Shown: piece by piece, positions 47,740 to 59,185 of the stretch
Numbering within the stretch: position 1 is the first letter of the stretch
How the letters are laid out: each line of letters begins with the position of its first letter
Assembly: GCA_025403435.1 (NCBI GenBank)
Contig: CM046348.1
Span: forward strand, 18,327,679 to 18,391,678
From: Artocarpus heterophyllus
Lineage: Eukaryota; Streptophyta; Magnoliopsida; Rosales; Moraceae
Length of the DNA stretch: 64,000 nucleotides
Reading direction: 5' to 3'
Notes under the pieces: generated by a model
Database searches by the model: none
The model's input: only the letters and a program-made list of their open reading frames with translations
Told to the model about the DNA's origin: nothing
Program-made: the position numbers and the translations under genes

Positions 47740-48390
47740 TTTGTGACAACATTTTGTCATTGCAAATAATAAAAAAAGTCATTGCAACAAGTAACAAAAT
47801 GATGACATCTCACTTAATTTGGAAAAATGACTGACAAAGAACTTTTTTGCGATGACATTTAAAAAAATGTCTTTGTAAATAATATTCAATATAGCGCCCT
47901 TTGCTCCAGCAAAATTTTAGTGAAAAATTAAATTTTTACCTTTTGCGATGACATATGTCGTCGCTAATAATCCCACCGCTATTTTGATTGACAATGCGAT
48001 ATAGTTGTAAACTATTAGTAAATAAAACCAAGTCATGTCGCAAATAATTCTACTACCACTATGGTGGGTAGGCTGTAAACCATTAGTATTTGCAATGACT
48101 ATGTCGCCGTAAATAACTATGCAATGATTACCACGTCTACAGAGTATTTTTTTACGACGACATAACTACACATATTGGTGAGAGCACCCTTTGCGCCAAG
48201 AAGATATGGCTTCAAGAAGTAATTGTGACAACATGTCATTACAAATATGAAAATATATTTCATTTCTCTTTTGTGATGATGTGTCAAGGCAGATAACATT
48301 TATATGCAACAAAATGTCCTCACAAAAAGTACTAAAATTGCAACGTTTTGTCATTGCAAAGGAAGAAATATGTCATCGCAAAAAATGTCA
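47740..48390. repeat. CACTA right-side subterminal repeats
   Basis: Many copies in both directions of TTTTGCGATGACA or TGTCATCGCAAA (47750-47775, 47848-47865, 47940-47960, 48110-48175, 48340-48390). They mirror the left end at 18907-19270. The terminal inverted repeat itself is not seen before gypsy F starts at 48391. Confidence 0.7.
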
Positions 48391-49495
48391 TGTCACGCCC
48401 AAAGTACAGGTGGTGACGTGGTAGATTAATTAAGTTAATTGAAGCAGATTTTTGATTAAAATTACCAATTAAATGTTTTGGGGTATTTTGAAAAACGTGA
48501 CAGCTTGAAAACTTCTTAAAAACAATTATCGTTATTTTGAAACAGTTAATCATGAAATAAAATATTAAAGACAGATAATCATGAGTCGGGCCCCTCCAGA
48601 CCGACATTAGAAGGCACACATGGTATCAACAATAAAATATTACAATCACAGTCTAATACAAGAGATAAAAATTTAAATAGTACATGCCTTGATTAAAATA
48701 AAGAAATAACCTAAGCATTATTCCTACGACTCACTTGTTGCCCAGTGGTCTCCTTGCCGGTCCTAATCTGCGATCTTCCTAGGGGAAAGGTTTTAAAACA
48801 AATAAAGAAATATGAGTGAAAGGCTCAGTAGGACTAAATTTTGAAAACACATAATTTGAATATAAAATTTATCATTCGTGAAAACTATTTAGAAAAAAAA
48901 TTAAATAAATAGATTCATCTAAATTATTCTTATCGAATTCAGTTTGTCCAAAAATAATCTTATTGTCCTTCTTGGGAAAACCATAAGTATCACCACCGTA
49001 GTACCTCAGCTGGGTTTCGGGACCTACCCCCAAGGTCGCACTATACACGACCCGATCTCTGATTATGGCATCATGCCCTTATGTGTATTAACTATTATTT
49101 AAATCCCATGTTACTGAGTATTCTTAATTACATTCATTATGATCATTCAATTCTTGATGAATAATGAAAATTGTTAAGAAGTTTATCTAAACCGTTCCTT
49201 GAAATACATTTTAAAGGAAATCATTTTGTAGGAAATCACCTTGAAGGAAATCATTTTGAGAGGGATCATTTTAAAAGAAATCATTGTGTGGCCAAAAGCC
49301 CCTTTTTGAAGACATTTAAAACATTATGTCAATTATTGAGAACATTTTGAAAGAATCCTTTTAGGCCAAAATCCTTAAAAACCTAGCTACCAAGAAAAGG
49401 ATAAAAGTCCTACCTCGATATTCTACATCGTGACTCGGCACCGTAGTCCTGACCTGCGATACGTTAGCTCTATAGAATCACGAATAACCTTAAAT

Positions 49496-49643
49496 GTAAA
49501 CTATGTTCATCAGTATCTAACTTAAGATATGCTACACTATTAAGCTAATGTAAACTAAGTTTATCAGTATCTAGCTTAAGATATGCTACACTATTAAGCT
49601 AATGTATACTAAGTTCATTAGTATCTAGATTAAGATATGCTCA
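49496..49643. repeat. 54-bp tandem repeat in the F LTR
   Basis: Three units: 49496-49549, 49550-49603 and a partial third, 49604-49643. Each begins 'gta.act' and contains 'agtatcta.cttaagatatgct'. Unit 1 and unit 2 differ at only a few bases. The E LTRs have one diverged copy at this position (51218-51270; 57997-58050). Confidence 0.85.
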
Positions 49644-49740
49644 TGGTGTCCTAGGGCGCCATTTATGTTCACAAAATCATCCTATAAATTTTAAATTCTT
49701 AATTAGGGTTTAAAACAGTTAAAACAACCATTTTTCCTAT

Positions 49741-49892
49741 GGCTGGTTAGCCTATCGAATTCCTTGGTCTGGCTTGCAAAACTACACAGGTCGGCCAACC
49801 GGCCAGGCAGGACCAGTCTATCGAACTTTTCTAGGTTTGGTCTGCCGAAGGGATGAGTCAGCCTGTCAGATTCATGAATCCGGCCTATCGAC
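49741..49892. repeat. Dyad-motif cluster in the F LTR
   Basis: Degenerate units, for example 'tcggccaaccggcc', 'ttggtctgccgaag', 'tcagcctgtcagat' and 'ccggcctatcgacc', at the position that carries the cluster in E. Confidence 0.6.
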
Positions 49893-50258
49893 CTAAAAGA
49901 ATCTAAAAAGTTCTAGATTTATGGTTTTGGCCTCCTAAGCTCAAATCTTCATTTTCAACCTGTTTTCTCAATTCTCAAGCATAGAAAACGTTCATATATG
50001 ATAAAAAACATACTTAAACACTTTTAAACACATTTAAACAAGATTTGCATAGAGATTTTTAAAGAAGTCTGAAAATGAAGAAAAATGAAAAAACTTGATT
50101 TAAATCCATTTTTCATTAAACCAAACCTAGATTCTAGATGTTATGATTTGTATTGACTTAGGTTTAAGGTTTTCTAAGCTCATAAAACTTGATTCACAAT
50201 GTTTCAAAGAAATTTAGAAAATTTTGAGCAAAATTTGAAAATTTGAAAATAAAAGAAT

Positions 50259-52386
50259 TGTCGCGCCCCGGAGTACGGGAGGTGACGTGGCGGATTATTT
50301 AAATTAATTTAAGGAGAATTTAATTAAAATCAAGAGTTTAAGGGTTTGAGTTAAATATAAAATGTGAAAATTTAAAGAAGGCCATTGCATGAATAATTAA
50401 TATTAAAGAATAAACATAGCGAGTATGGGTTCCACAGACCCACAACTTGTGCACACACATGGTACTGACAATATCATAAATACAACCATAGTCCAAGTAT
50501 AAGTAAAGTTAAAATCTTACATGCCTTGATTTAAATAATACAAATTAATCTACTAGTCCCTCTACTGCTCCTGAGTCCTGTCTGTCAAATCCTCTCCAAA
50601 CCTAAATGGAAAACCACCTAGAGGGGCAAATTTAAAACAAATAAAATGTGAGCGAAAGGCTCAGTAGGACTATGTTTTATAAAATAATTTAATTTAAAGA
50701 AATATTTCACTATTCAAGGGTTATTTAAAAGAAACCTTGAATAAATAAATAAATAAAATTAAATAAAACCGTCCTTACCCAGAACAGTTTACTTGAACAA
50801 CCAGAAATATCATTTTCTTTTCCTAGGCAAACCATAATAATATCACCACCGTAGTGGCCCAGCGGGGTTTCGGGACCTGCCCCCAAGGTCGATCGCTACA
50901 CGACCCGATCTCTGATATGGCATCATGCCTATGTGTTTATTTTCATCATCATTCAAAACCCAATTACCGAGTGTTGTCATTTACATTCATTATGAAGTTC
51001 ATTTCAGTTCACGGTATATTAAAAAGTAACCGATAAATCCATTTTCAAACAACCGTTGAAAACATTTTAATAGAAATTCTTTTTAAAGCCAAATCATTTT
51101 GAAACTAGGCTACCTAGGAAATGGGGTAGAAGTCCTACCTCAATACTCGTGCCAGTGGCCCACACCGTAATCCCGGTCCGCTATACGTTAGCTCCGTGGA
51201 ACTACGAACGATACTAGATACAAACTAAGTCGATCAATATCTAGTTCAAGACATTCTATGTTACTAAACCATTTCATGATGTCCTAGTGTGCCATTTATA
51301 TCTTTAAAATCATTCTATAAGGTTGGAATTTAAATCGGGGTTCAAAACAGTGAAAACAGGTGAAAAATCACAAAATTCTCTATGCTCGGCCGGCCTGCCG
51401 GACTCCCTGCTTCAGCCAGCCAAACTGCACAGTTCGGCCTGCCGGAAACCAAGTCTGGTCGGTAGGTCATTCCCCAGGTTTGGCCTGTCGGACAGATGAA
51501 CACCGGCCTACGGATCCCTTGATCCGGCCTGCCGAACTGGGAAAACCCAGAAATTCCAGCCACGGGTTTTTTGATCCTCAAAATCCAAATCTTTATTTTA
51601 ACTTGTTTTTCTCAAATCTTAGGCATGGAAAACAATCATAGTTGATAGAAAAACATACTAGAACACATTTGAACTCATTTAAACAAGATTTAAACTCAAA
51701 AATCCAAAAATGAGAAAATGGGGAGAAAAATGAAAAATCTTGAATCCAATCCGTTTTTCTTCAATCTAAGCTTAGATTCTAGTTGTTCTAAGTTCATTTA
51801 ACTTAAATCAAAGGTTTTCTAAGTCCAAGAAAACCTAGATTTCAAAAATGCACAAAATTGAAAATTTTGTAAAAAGTTTAGAAATTTCAAAAATAACCTC
51901 GAATCGAAGCTTCAATACGCATTCTCGGTTACCAAATCACGTTCCCGAGCTTCCTCCTTGCTAACTCGAAGCTTGGATTCGAATTTGATTCAAAAATTTG
52001 AGAGAGAATAAGAGAAACCAAGTGGGAGAGGAAGAGAGGGCTCACAGCAAGAGAAGAGAGAGAGAGAGATCTGAGAGAGTGAGGAGAGAGGATGGGAAAA
52101 AGGAAATAAATGGAGGAAGTTTGTGGGCGGTTTTACTGTACGAAAACCAAATGCCACCCACGGTTTTGTAAAAGAGAATATTTTTAACATTTCACAAATT
52201 GTTGTGTTTTAAAACTTAAAACATCATTTTAAAACAATAAGAAATCATTTGAATTCATCAAATTAACAAAACAACCAAAAATTCAAAATCCAACCAAGTA
52301 ATCAAATTAATGTTAAAACATTAATTATGGCACACTAATTCATCATTTATATTACAATAACATTAAATAAATTCCGGGGCGTTACA
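50259..52386 (-). repeat. E 3' LTR
   Basis: 2128 bp, TGTCGCGCCCC...GGGCGTTACA. Dyad-motif cluster 51385-51540. A purine-rich tract (52000-52110) is CT-rich on the transcribed strand. Very similar to 57126-59185 with scattered substitutions and a few indels. Confidence 0.9.
51385..51540. repeat. Dyad-motif cluster in the E 3' LTR
   Basis: Seven or so units in 156 bp, including 'gttcggcctgccgg' and 'tccggcctgccgaactgg'. Conserved in the sister LTR at 58165-58319. Confidence 0.75.
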
Positions 52387-52400
52387 ACTCTCCACCCCTA
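52387..52400 (-). other. Polypurine tract of gypsy E
   Basis: The minus strand reads TAGGGGTGGAGAGT immediately before the 3' LTR. F has the same tract at 59658-59670. Confidence 0.75.
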
Positions 52401-52439
52401 AAAGAAATTTTTCCCTCGAAATTTACATCTCATTTTAGA

Positions 52440-53830
52440 AACAAAAAAAATGCAGATACAATTCCCGCATACTCGACTCTAGTTCCCAAGTGGCTTCATC
52501 AACCCCGTGATGCTGCCACACGACCTTTACCAACGGTATCTCACGACGACGCAAACTAATTACTTTCTGGTCGATGATCTAAATCGTCACTTCTTTGTAC
52601 GTCGTATCCTCTCGAACCTGCACATCATGAAATGAAACTACCTTACTCTGCTCAGGCGGACACTTCCTAAGCATCAACACATGAAACACATCGTGAACAT
52701 GAGAAAGTTCGGGCGGAAGATCAAGCCGATAAGCAACCACACCAACACGCCGAGTGATCTCGAACGGCCCAATATACCTCGGCGCGAGCTTCCCACTCAC
52801 TCCGAACCGCATATTTCCCTTACGAGGCGATACCTTCAAGAGAACAAAATCTCCAACCGGGAACTCTAAGGGTCTATGTCTTCTATCCGCATAACTTTTC
52901 TGTCGACTCTGAGCTGCCCTTAATCGATCTTGAATCACCGCGACTTTCTCGTTGCTATCATGGATCTCATTCAGCCCAAGAATAACCCTATCTTCTGGTT
53001 CGGCCCAACACATAGGTGACTGACACGGTCACCCATACAACGCCTCAAACGGTGCCATACCAATACTCGCCTGATAGCTATTGTTGTATGCGAACTCTGC
53101 CAGATGCAAACATTGCTTCTAATTCCCACTGAAGTCCAACGCACAGGCACACAACATATCCTCGAGAATCTGAATAATCCGCTCAGACTGCCCATCAGTC
53201 TGAGGATGAAACACCATACTGAAGTTTAAATTCATACTCAAAGCCTCCTAAAAAATCCTCCAGTACTTAACATTAAACCTGGTGTCTCGATCAGAGGTGA
53301 TGGACAAAGGAACCTCATGCAACCTCACAATGTTTTGTAGATACAAATCCCTGAGAATCTTCCTCGAACACGTCGACCTAAACGGAATGAAATGCCCCGA
53401 TTTTGTCAACCTGTCGACCACGACCCAAACTGCATCGTGTCACTGCTCCGTCCTCGGCAAACCTGTGAGAAAATTCATCGTCACATGCTCCCATTTCCAC
53501 CCTAGAATAGGAAGCGGTTGAAGCTGACCTGTAGGCTTCTGATGCTCAGCTTTCACCTAAAGACACATCGAACACTTGGCCATGTACTCTCGAACATCTT
53601 TCTTTGTGCCTCTCCACCAATATTGCCTCTTCAAATCGCGATACATCTTTGTGCTCCTCGAAAGAATAGCGAACTGAGACCTATGAGCTTCATCCAAAAC
53701 AACTTTCGTCACCTCGACGATAGTTGGAACTGCAAGATGCTCCCAAAAATACAACGATCCATCTACATTCACGCTCCATTCTTCAAACTGCTCCCCGTTC
53801 TGAATTCGCGACCAAATTCCCTGCAAATGC
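52440..53830 (-). pseudogene. E integrase with chromodomain-like end
   Basis: The zinc-binding domain is at 53557-53700 (EAHRSQFAIL...CSMC). The second His of the HHCC set is Leu (FAIL where relatives have xxIHPG). A stop follows CSMCL. The core (53280-53550) has WVVVDRLTK and TSDRDTRF, holding two catalytic Asp. The C-terminal domain (52579-53013) reads [17 protein letters not shown], then [12 protein letters not shown]. After a stop at 52579 comes a chromodomain-like segment (about 52460-52540) with EATWELE. It would insert cDNA, and the chromodomain would direct it to heterochromatin. Stops and the lost His make it inactive. Confidence 0.85.
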
Positions 53831-53835
53831 CGATC

Positions 53836-54471
53836 CTACCACTGACTTTGCTTCACCATCCGAACAAGAGCTGGGGTCGCTTCCACATGATATACCGAAA
53901 CTCGATCACAGTCTTCATGATACCATAGCCTATACTCGCTCACTGTCGCTTCCCTGCTCCAGTCCTCAAAAGCCATACAAGCGAGAATCCCTGAAGACTT
54001 CCTGCTAAGCGCATCCGCGACCACATTAGCTTTCCCAGGATGATACTGCAACGCAAAATCATAATCCTCCATATACTCTATCCATCAATGCTGCCTCAAG
54101 TTAAGATCTTTCTGAGTGAACAAATACCTCAAACTCTTGTGATCGGAGAAGACCTGAAACGACGCTCCATACAAGTAACACCTCTAAATCTTCAGCATGT
54201 GAATCACCGCTGCGAGCTCTAAATCATGAGTAGGATAATTCCACTCGTGAGGTCATAGCTGTCTCGATCCATATGCAACCACACGTCCATGTTGCATCAA
54301 CACACATCCAAGTCCGCGCCCTGAAGCATCCACATAAACCTCATACGGCTCGTCACTGCTAGGAATAACTAATACTGGAGCTGAAGTCAACCGGTTCTTC
54401 AATTCCTGAAAAGCAAGCTCACTATCTTCATTCCACTCAAACCTGACATTTTTCTTAATCAATCTCGTCAA
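53836..54471 (-). pseudogene. E RNase H
   Basis: Begins FEWNEDSELAFQELK, then YEVYVDASGRGLGCVLMQ (first catalytic Asp). A stop at 54253 after YGSRQL is followed by LELAAVIHMLK and, after a further stop, [20 protein letters not shown]. The end is [19 protein letters not shown] (54000-54060). Standard gypsy RNase H motifs in order; two or three stops interrupt the frame. Confidence 0.85.
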
Positions 54472-54561
54472 CGGAGCTGCAATATTTGAAAAATCCTTTA
54501 CAAATTTCTTGTAATAACCAGCAAGACCTAAGAAGCTACGAATCTCCGCTACATTCTATAG

Positions 54562-55356
54562 TCATTTCCACTCCACTATGGCTTCAATCTTGGACGGATC
54601 CACCGAAATACCATGCTCCGAGATGACATGACCTAGAAACTTGACCTTAGTCAACCAAAACTCACACTTTTCCCTCTTAGCATACAATTGGTGCTCCCGC
54701 AGAGTCTGAAGCACGATCCGGAGATGCTGCTCATGCTCCTCCCAAGTCTTCGAATACACAAGAATATCATCGATGAACACGATCACGAACTGATCCAGAT
54801 ACGACCTAAATATCATGTTCATCAAATCCATGAAAGCTGCCAGAGCATTCCCCAACCCAAACGACATAACCAGAAACTCAAAGTGCCCATACCGAGTCCT
54901 AAAAGTTGTCTTGGGAATATCCTCTTCCTTAATCCTGAGCTGATGATAACCCGGCCGCAAATCAATCTTTGAGAAGTACTGCGAACCTCCCAACTGATCA
55001 AAAAACTCATCAATCCTAGGCAAGGGATACTTTTTCTTTACCGTAATACGATTCAGCTGTCGATAATCCACACACAACCTGAGAGTCCCATCATGCTTCT
55101 TAGCAAACAAAACTGGTGCTCCCCACGGAGATGTGCTATTTCGAATATACCCTTTATCAGCAAGCTCTTGAAGTTGCTTCCTTAATTCTTTCATTTCTGC
55201 CGGTGCCATCCGATACAGTGACATAGAAATCGGTGCTGTCCCTGGAAACAACTCGATACCAAACTCGATTTCCCGATGCGGTGGTAATCCTGGCAATTCA
55301 TCGGGGAAGACATCCTCGAACTCACCAACCACCGGAATCGCTGCACGGCCTCTCAA
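54562..55356 (-). CDS. E reverse transcriptase (open segment of a broken polyprotein)
   Basis: 264 uninterrupted codons covering most of the gypsy reverse transcriptase: [20 protein letters not shown], then [54 protein letters not shown], and the active site [14 protein letters not shown] with both Asp intact, followed by [22 protein letters not shown]. The domain copies element RNA into DNA. It is the best preserved enzyme domain in the window. The ATG given is internal to the polyprotein and not a true start; a stop separates it from the protease upstream. Confidence 0.85.
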   Translation of the reverse strand: MRGRAAIPVVGEFEDVFPDELPGLPPHREIEFGIELFPGTAPISMSLYRMAPAEMKELRKQLQELADKGYIRNSTSPWGAPVLFAKKHDGTLRLCVDYRQLNRITVKKKYPLPRIDEFFDQLGGSQYFSKIDLRPGYHQLRIKEEDIPKTTFRTRYGHFEFLVMSFGLGNALAAFMDLMNMIFRSYLDQFVIVFIDDILVYSKTWEEHEQHLRIVLQTLREHQLYAKREKCEFWLTKVKFLGHVISEHGISVDPSKIEAIVEWK

Positions 55357-55425
55357 AGCATAGGGCTCGCAATCTAGGTTGGCAAGAAAAGCACAACAAC
55401 CTAGATTCTTTCGCCCTCCTAGACA

Positions 55426-55881
55426 CTACTTCATGAGACGCTCACTCATTAACCAATCACCACCACCCTGGTAAGTGATCATCGTCTCCCTATCAGACAT
55501 TAGGGTCACTCTTCTAAGTTGGTAGTCCACAACTACGTTATACCTGGACAACCAGTCCATCCCTAGAATTACATCATAGGAGCTCATGGGGAGTATAATC
55601 AAATCACTTTTCAAAATCTCATCCCCAATCTTGATTTGACAAGATTTACACATACAATTTACACACATCCACCCCAAGAGAGAAGTTATGACTAGGGGTT
55701 CATTAAACTCTTCTATCTCTAATCCCAAGGCATGTACAAAAGAACTCAAAATGAGAGAATGAGAGGCACCGGTATCAAATAAAATGTGAGCTAAAGATCT
55801 AGAAACCAAGATCATACCATCGACAACCGCGTTACCAACATGAGAATCTGAACCTCCAGATGCCATTGCATGAACCTGCAC
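55426..55881 (-). CDS. E aspartic protease (open segment of a broken polyprotein)
   Basis: 151 codons: VDGMILVSRSLAHILFDTGA with the DTGAS catalytic motif intact, then SLILSSFVHALGL, YDVILGMDWLSRYNVVVDY and a C-terminal stop (LMSERLMK) before the reverse transcriptase. This is the retropepsin-like protease that processes gag-pol. Motifs and spacing are as in plant gypsy elements. It is really part of one polyprotein with gag upstream. Confidence 0.85.
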   Translation of the reverse strand: MQVHAMASGGSDSHVGNAVVDGMILVSRSLAHILFDTGASHSLILSSFVHALGLEIEEFNEPLVITSLLGWMCVNCMCKSCQIKIGDEILKSDLIILPMSSYDVILGMDWLSRYNVVVDYQLRRVTLMSDRETMITYQGGGDWLMSERLMK

Positions 55882-55941
55882 TGGAGCCTTTCCTTTTACT
55901 CTACCAACATTGCTGGGTCTAGGATTATTCTGCCGATGCTG

Positions 55942-56966
55942 CTAAGAAGGAGACGACTGCACACTACCTGTACTCGGGCTCGATATTGAGGGACACTGCG
56001 CTGGAAATACTACGACTGCTGCCCCCGTGTCGGATATGAGAACTGCTGAGGAAAGAACTGGGGATACTGCAACTGTGGGTACTGCTGAGGTGGAGGTAGG
56101 GTCTGAGGCTGAGACTGACGACTGGCATCCTCCCCGGTCTAAGATCCAAGACGGGCACTTTTGATCGGACAATTCCTCTTGATGTGCCTGGGTTGCTGAT
56201 AGAAATGACAATGGAAGCTGTAGGGATTGCTGCGCCCATTGCCAGACGAACTGCTGCTACCACTGTTTGTGCCACCTTGCTTGCTCTTCCCTAGAGTCGG
56301 ACGGCTACTGGTGCTCTTCCTACCGCTCCTCTATAGTCCTCTTGAAGCCTTGGCTCGGTCCTCACAATACTGCACATAATCATTCTCCACGGATATCACC
56401 GACGACACAAGCTCTCCAAAACTCCTAAGCCGTAGAGCAACCAACTATCACCAAATAGGAGCCTTGAGCCCTTCCTGAAACTTAATACACTTCTCACGCT
56501 CTGATGCCACAACTGATGGAGCAAACCTGGCCAACTCATTAAACCTTGCCTCATATTCCCGAACTGACAGATCACCCTGCTGCAACCTGTAGACCTCAGC
56601 TGCCTTCAGATCTCTATACCCCTGTGAAAAATATCGATCATAGAACAGCTCCTCGAACCTGTCCCAACTGATATCGCCACCGCGTTCCAAACGCTTAGCT
56701 TGTTTCCATCAAGTGTTAGCGCCACCCTCGAGCTTATACGCAGCAAACTCCACACGATACTCCTCAGGCACACCAAGGGTATTCAAATGATTCAAGACCG
56801 AATCCAATTAATACTCTACTAACTACGGATTCCCATTACCATCAAAAGTCGAAATAGATGCACGCTGGAATTCCTTAAAGAATGCATGCCGACGACCAAC
56901 ATCAGAATCTTCTGGTCTAGCCCAGGCTGCCATCTGCCGAAAAGCCGCAAACATAGACCTCATCAT
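55942..56966 (-). pseudogene. E gag (capsid and zinc knuckle), decayed
   Basis: The start is the double ATG at 56961-56966 (MMRSMFAAFRQMAAWARPED). The retrotransposon gag domain reads GVPEEYRVEFAAYKLEGGA, then WDRFEELFYDRYFSQGYRDL and LQQGDLSVREYEARFNELAR (open over 56448-56690). In-frame stops occur near 56700-56720 and 56800-56825. The single CCHC knuckle (about 56170-56215) reads CHFYQQPRHIKRNC, with the second Cys changed to Tyr (TGT to TAT). A Gln/Pro/Tyr-rich linker to the protease follows. Confidence 0.85.
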
Positions 56967-57110
56967 GCACTCATTGTTTCCGAACTCGGCGCCAGCTGTC
57001 GAACGACATCTAGGTGAAATTCTCTCACTTCTGAAAACAAAATTTGGACTATCAGAGGTATTTCATTGTCAAACCTATGTGTGCACAATTTCCAAGGTTC
57101 ATAATCTTGA

Positions 57111-57122
57111 GCTCTGATACCA
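57111..57122 (-). other. Primer-binding site of gypsy E
   Basis: The minus strand reads TGGTATCAGAGC, a perfect plant initiator-Met tRNA type site, three bases from the 5' LTR at 57126. Confidence 0.85.
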
Positions 57123-57125
57123 TTC

Positions 57126-59185
57126 TGTCATGCCCTGGAGTACGAGAGGTGATGTGGCAGATTATTTAAATTAATTTAAGGAGAATTTAATTAAAATCAA
57201 GAGTTTAAGGGTTTGAGTTAAATATAAAATGTGAAAATTTAAAGAAGGCCATTGCATGAATAATTAATATTAAAGAATAAACATAGCGAGTATGGGTTCC
57301 ATGCCTTGATTTAAATAATACAAATTAATCTACTAGTCCCTCTACTGCTCCTGAGTCCTGTCTATCAAATCCTCTCCAAACCTAAATGGAAAACCACCTA
57401 GAGGGGGAAATTTAAAATAAATAAAATATGAGCGAAAGGCTCGGTAGGACTATGTTTTATAAAATAATTTAATTTAAAGAAACATTTCACTATTCAAGGG
57501 TTATTTAAAAGAAACCTTGAATAAATAAATAAATAAAATTAAATAAAATCGTCCTTACCCAGAACAGTTTACTCGAACAACCAGAAATATCATTTTCTTT
57601 TCCTAGGCAAACCATAATAATATCACCACCGTAGTGGCCCAGCTGGGTTTCAGGACCTACTCCCAAGGTCGATCGCTACACGACCCGATCTCTAATATGG
57701 CATCATGCCTATGTGTTTATTTCCATCATCATTCAAAACCCAATTACCGAGTGTTGTCATTTACATTCATTATGAAGTTCATTTCAGTTCATGGTATATT
57801 AAAATATAACCGATAAATCCATTTTCAAACAACCGTTGAAAACATTTTAATAGAAATCCTTTTCAAAGCCAAATCATTTTGAAACTAGGCTACCAAGGAA
57901 ATGGGGTAGAAGTCCTACCTCAATACTCGTGCCGGTGGCCCACACCGTAATCTCGGTCTGCTATACATTAGCTCCGCGGAACCACGAACGATCCTAGATA
58001 CAAGCTAAGTCGATCAATATATAGTTCGAGACATTCTCTGTTACTAAACCATTTCATGATGTCCTAGTGTGCCATTTATATCTTTAAAATCATTCTATAA
58101 GGTTGGAATTTAAATCGGGGTTCAAAACAGTGAAAACGGGTGAAAAATCACAAAATTCTCTATGCTCGGCCAGCCTGCCAGACTCCCTGCTTTGGCCGGC
58201 CGAACTGCATAGTTTGGCCTGCCGAAAACCAAGTCCGATCGGCTGGTCATTCCCTAGGTTTGGCCTACCAGATAGATGAACACCGGCCTGCGGATCCCTT
58301 GATCTGGCCTGCCGAACTAGGAAAACCCAAAAATTCCAGCCATAGGTTTTTCGATCCTTAAAATCCAAATCTTGATTTTAACCTATTTTTCTCAAATCCT
58401 AGGCATGGAAAACAATCATAGTTGATAGAAAAATATACTAGAACACATTTGAACTCATTTAAACAAGATTTAAACTAAAAAATCTCAAAAATCCAAAAAT
58501 GAGAAAATGGGGAGAAAAATGAAAAATCTTGAATCCAATACGTTTTTCTTCAATCTAAGCTTAGATTCTAGTTGTTCTAAGTTCATTTAACTCAAATCAA
58601 AGGTTTTCTAGGTCCAAGTAAACCTAGATTTAAAAAATACACAAAATTGAAAATTTTGTAAAAAGTTTAGAAATTTCAAAACTAACCTCAAATCGAAGCT
58701 TCAATCCGCGTTCTCGGTTACCAAATCACGTTCCCGAGCTTCCTCCTTGCTAACCCGAAGCTTGGATTCGAATTTGATTCAAAAATTTGAGAGAGAATTT
58801 GAGAGAGAATAAGAGAAAGCAAGTGGGAAAGGAAGAGAGGGCTCATGGCAAGAGAAGAGATAGAGAGATTTGAGAGAGTGAGGAGAGAGGAGGGGAAAAA
58901 GGAAATAAATAGAGGAAATTTGTGGGCGGTTTTACTATACAAAAACCAAATGCCACCCACGGTTTTGTAAAACAAAATATTTTTAACATTTCACAAATTG
59001 TCGTGTTTTAAAACTTAAAACATCATCTTAAAACAATAAGAAATCATTTGAATTCATCAAATTAACAAAACAACCAAAAATTCAAAATCCAACCAAGTAA
59101 TCAAATTAATGTTAAAACATTAATTATGGCACACTAATTCATCATTTATATTACAATCACATTAAATAAATTCCAGGTCGTTACA
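57126..59185 (-). repeat. E 5' LTR
   Basis: 2060 bp. Starts TGTCATGCCCTGG and ends GGTCGTTACA. Compared with the 3' LTR it lacks ~87 bp (between 'gggttcc' and 'atgccttg' at 57300) and has short duplications near 58475 and 58788-58810. A TATA-like CTATTTATTTCC is read on the minus strand near 58900-58913, followed by a CT-rich tract. Dyad-motif cluster 58165-58319, downstream of it. Confidence 0.9.
58165..58319. repeat. Dyad-motif cluster in the E 5' LTR
   Basis: Sister of 51385-51540, with 'tttggcctgccgaa', 'tttggcctaccaga' and 'tctggcctgccgaac'. It lies in the transcribed leader, about 600 bp downstream of the LTR TATA-like sequence. Confidence 0.7.

Larger units (their letters stand above)
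18907..48390 (-). mobile_element. CACTA (En/Spm) transposon, right end beyond the window
   Basis: The left terminus is read as TACTACTATAAACAAGG at 18907, a degenerate CACTA-type end, followed by repeated TGCGACGAC/GTCATCGCAAA units to about 19270. Similar subterminal repeats occur at 47740-48390. Two minus-strand genes lie between: a TNP2 transposase (42638-46162) and a Ptta/TnpA-like gene (about 23050-23960), the usual CACTA pair in the usual order. Without the inserts H and D the visible part is about 8 kb. The right terminus is not visible because gypsy F is inserted in the subterminal region at 48391. The exact left base and the 3-bp duplication are unverified. Confidence 0.75.
48391..50258 (-). 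repeat. F 3' LTR, left part
   Basis: Starts TGTCACGCCCAAAGTACAGG, parallel to E's TGTCGCGCCCCGGAGTACGG. Carries a 54-bp tandem repeat (49496-49643) and a dyad-motif cluster (49741-49892). Ends at AGAAT (50254-50258), the target duplication of E. Confidence 0.85.
50259..59185 (-). mobile_element. Complete Ty3/gypsy chromovirus E (Tekay/Del-like)
   Basis: 8.9 kb. LTRs 50259-52386 and 57126-59185 flank a 4.7-kb internal region with gag, protease, reverse transcriptase, RNase H and integrase on the minus strand. It has a perfect initiator-Met type PBS and a perfect 5-bp target duplication AGAAT (50254-50258; 59186-59190). The integrase C-terminus ends in a chromodomain-like segment (VKVVWQHHGVDEATWE), hence the chromovirus call; the Tekay/Del assignment is an inference. 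It is the most intact element here but has several internal stops, so it is not autonomous. Confidence 0.9.

Noticed and set aside
53518..54008. Plus-strand frames of 94-136 codons in gypsy E (also 54688-54972)
   Set aside because: Antisense to the integrase, RNase H and reverse-transcriptase frames, which have clear motifs.
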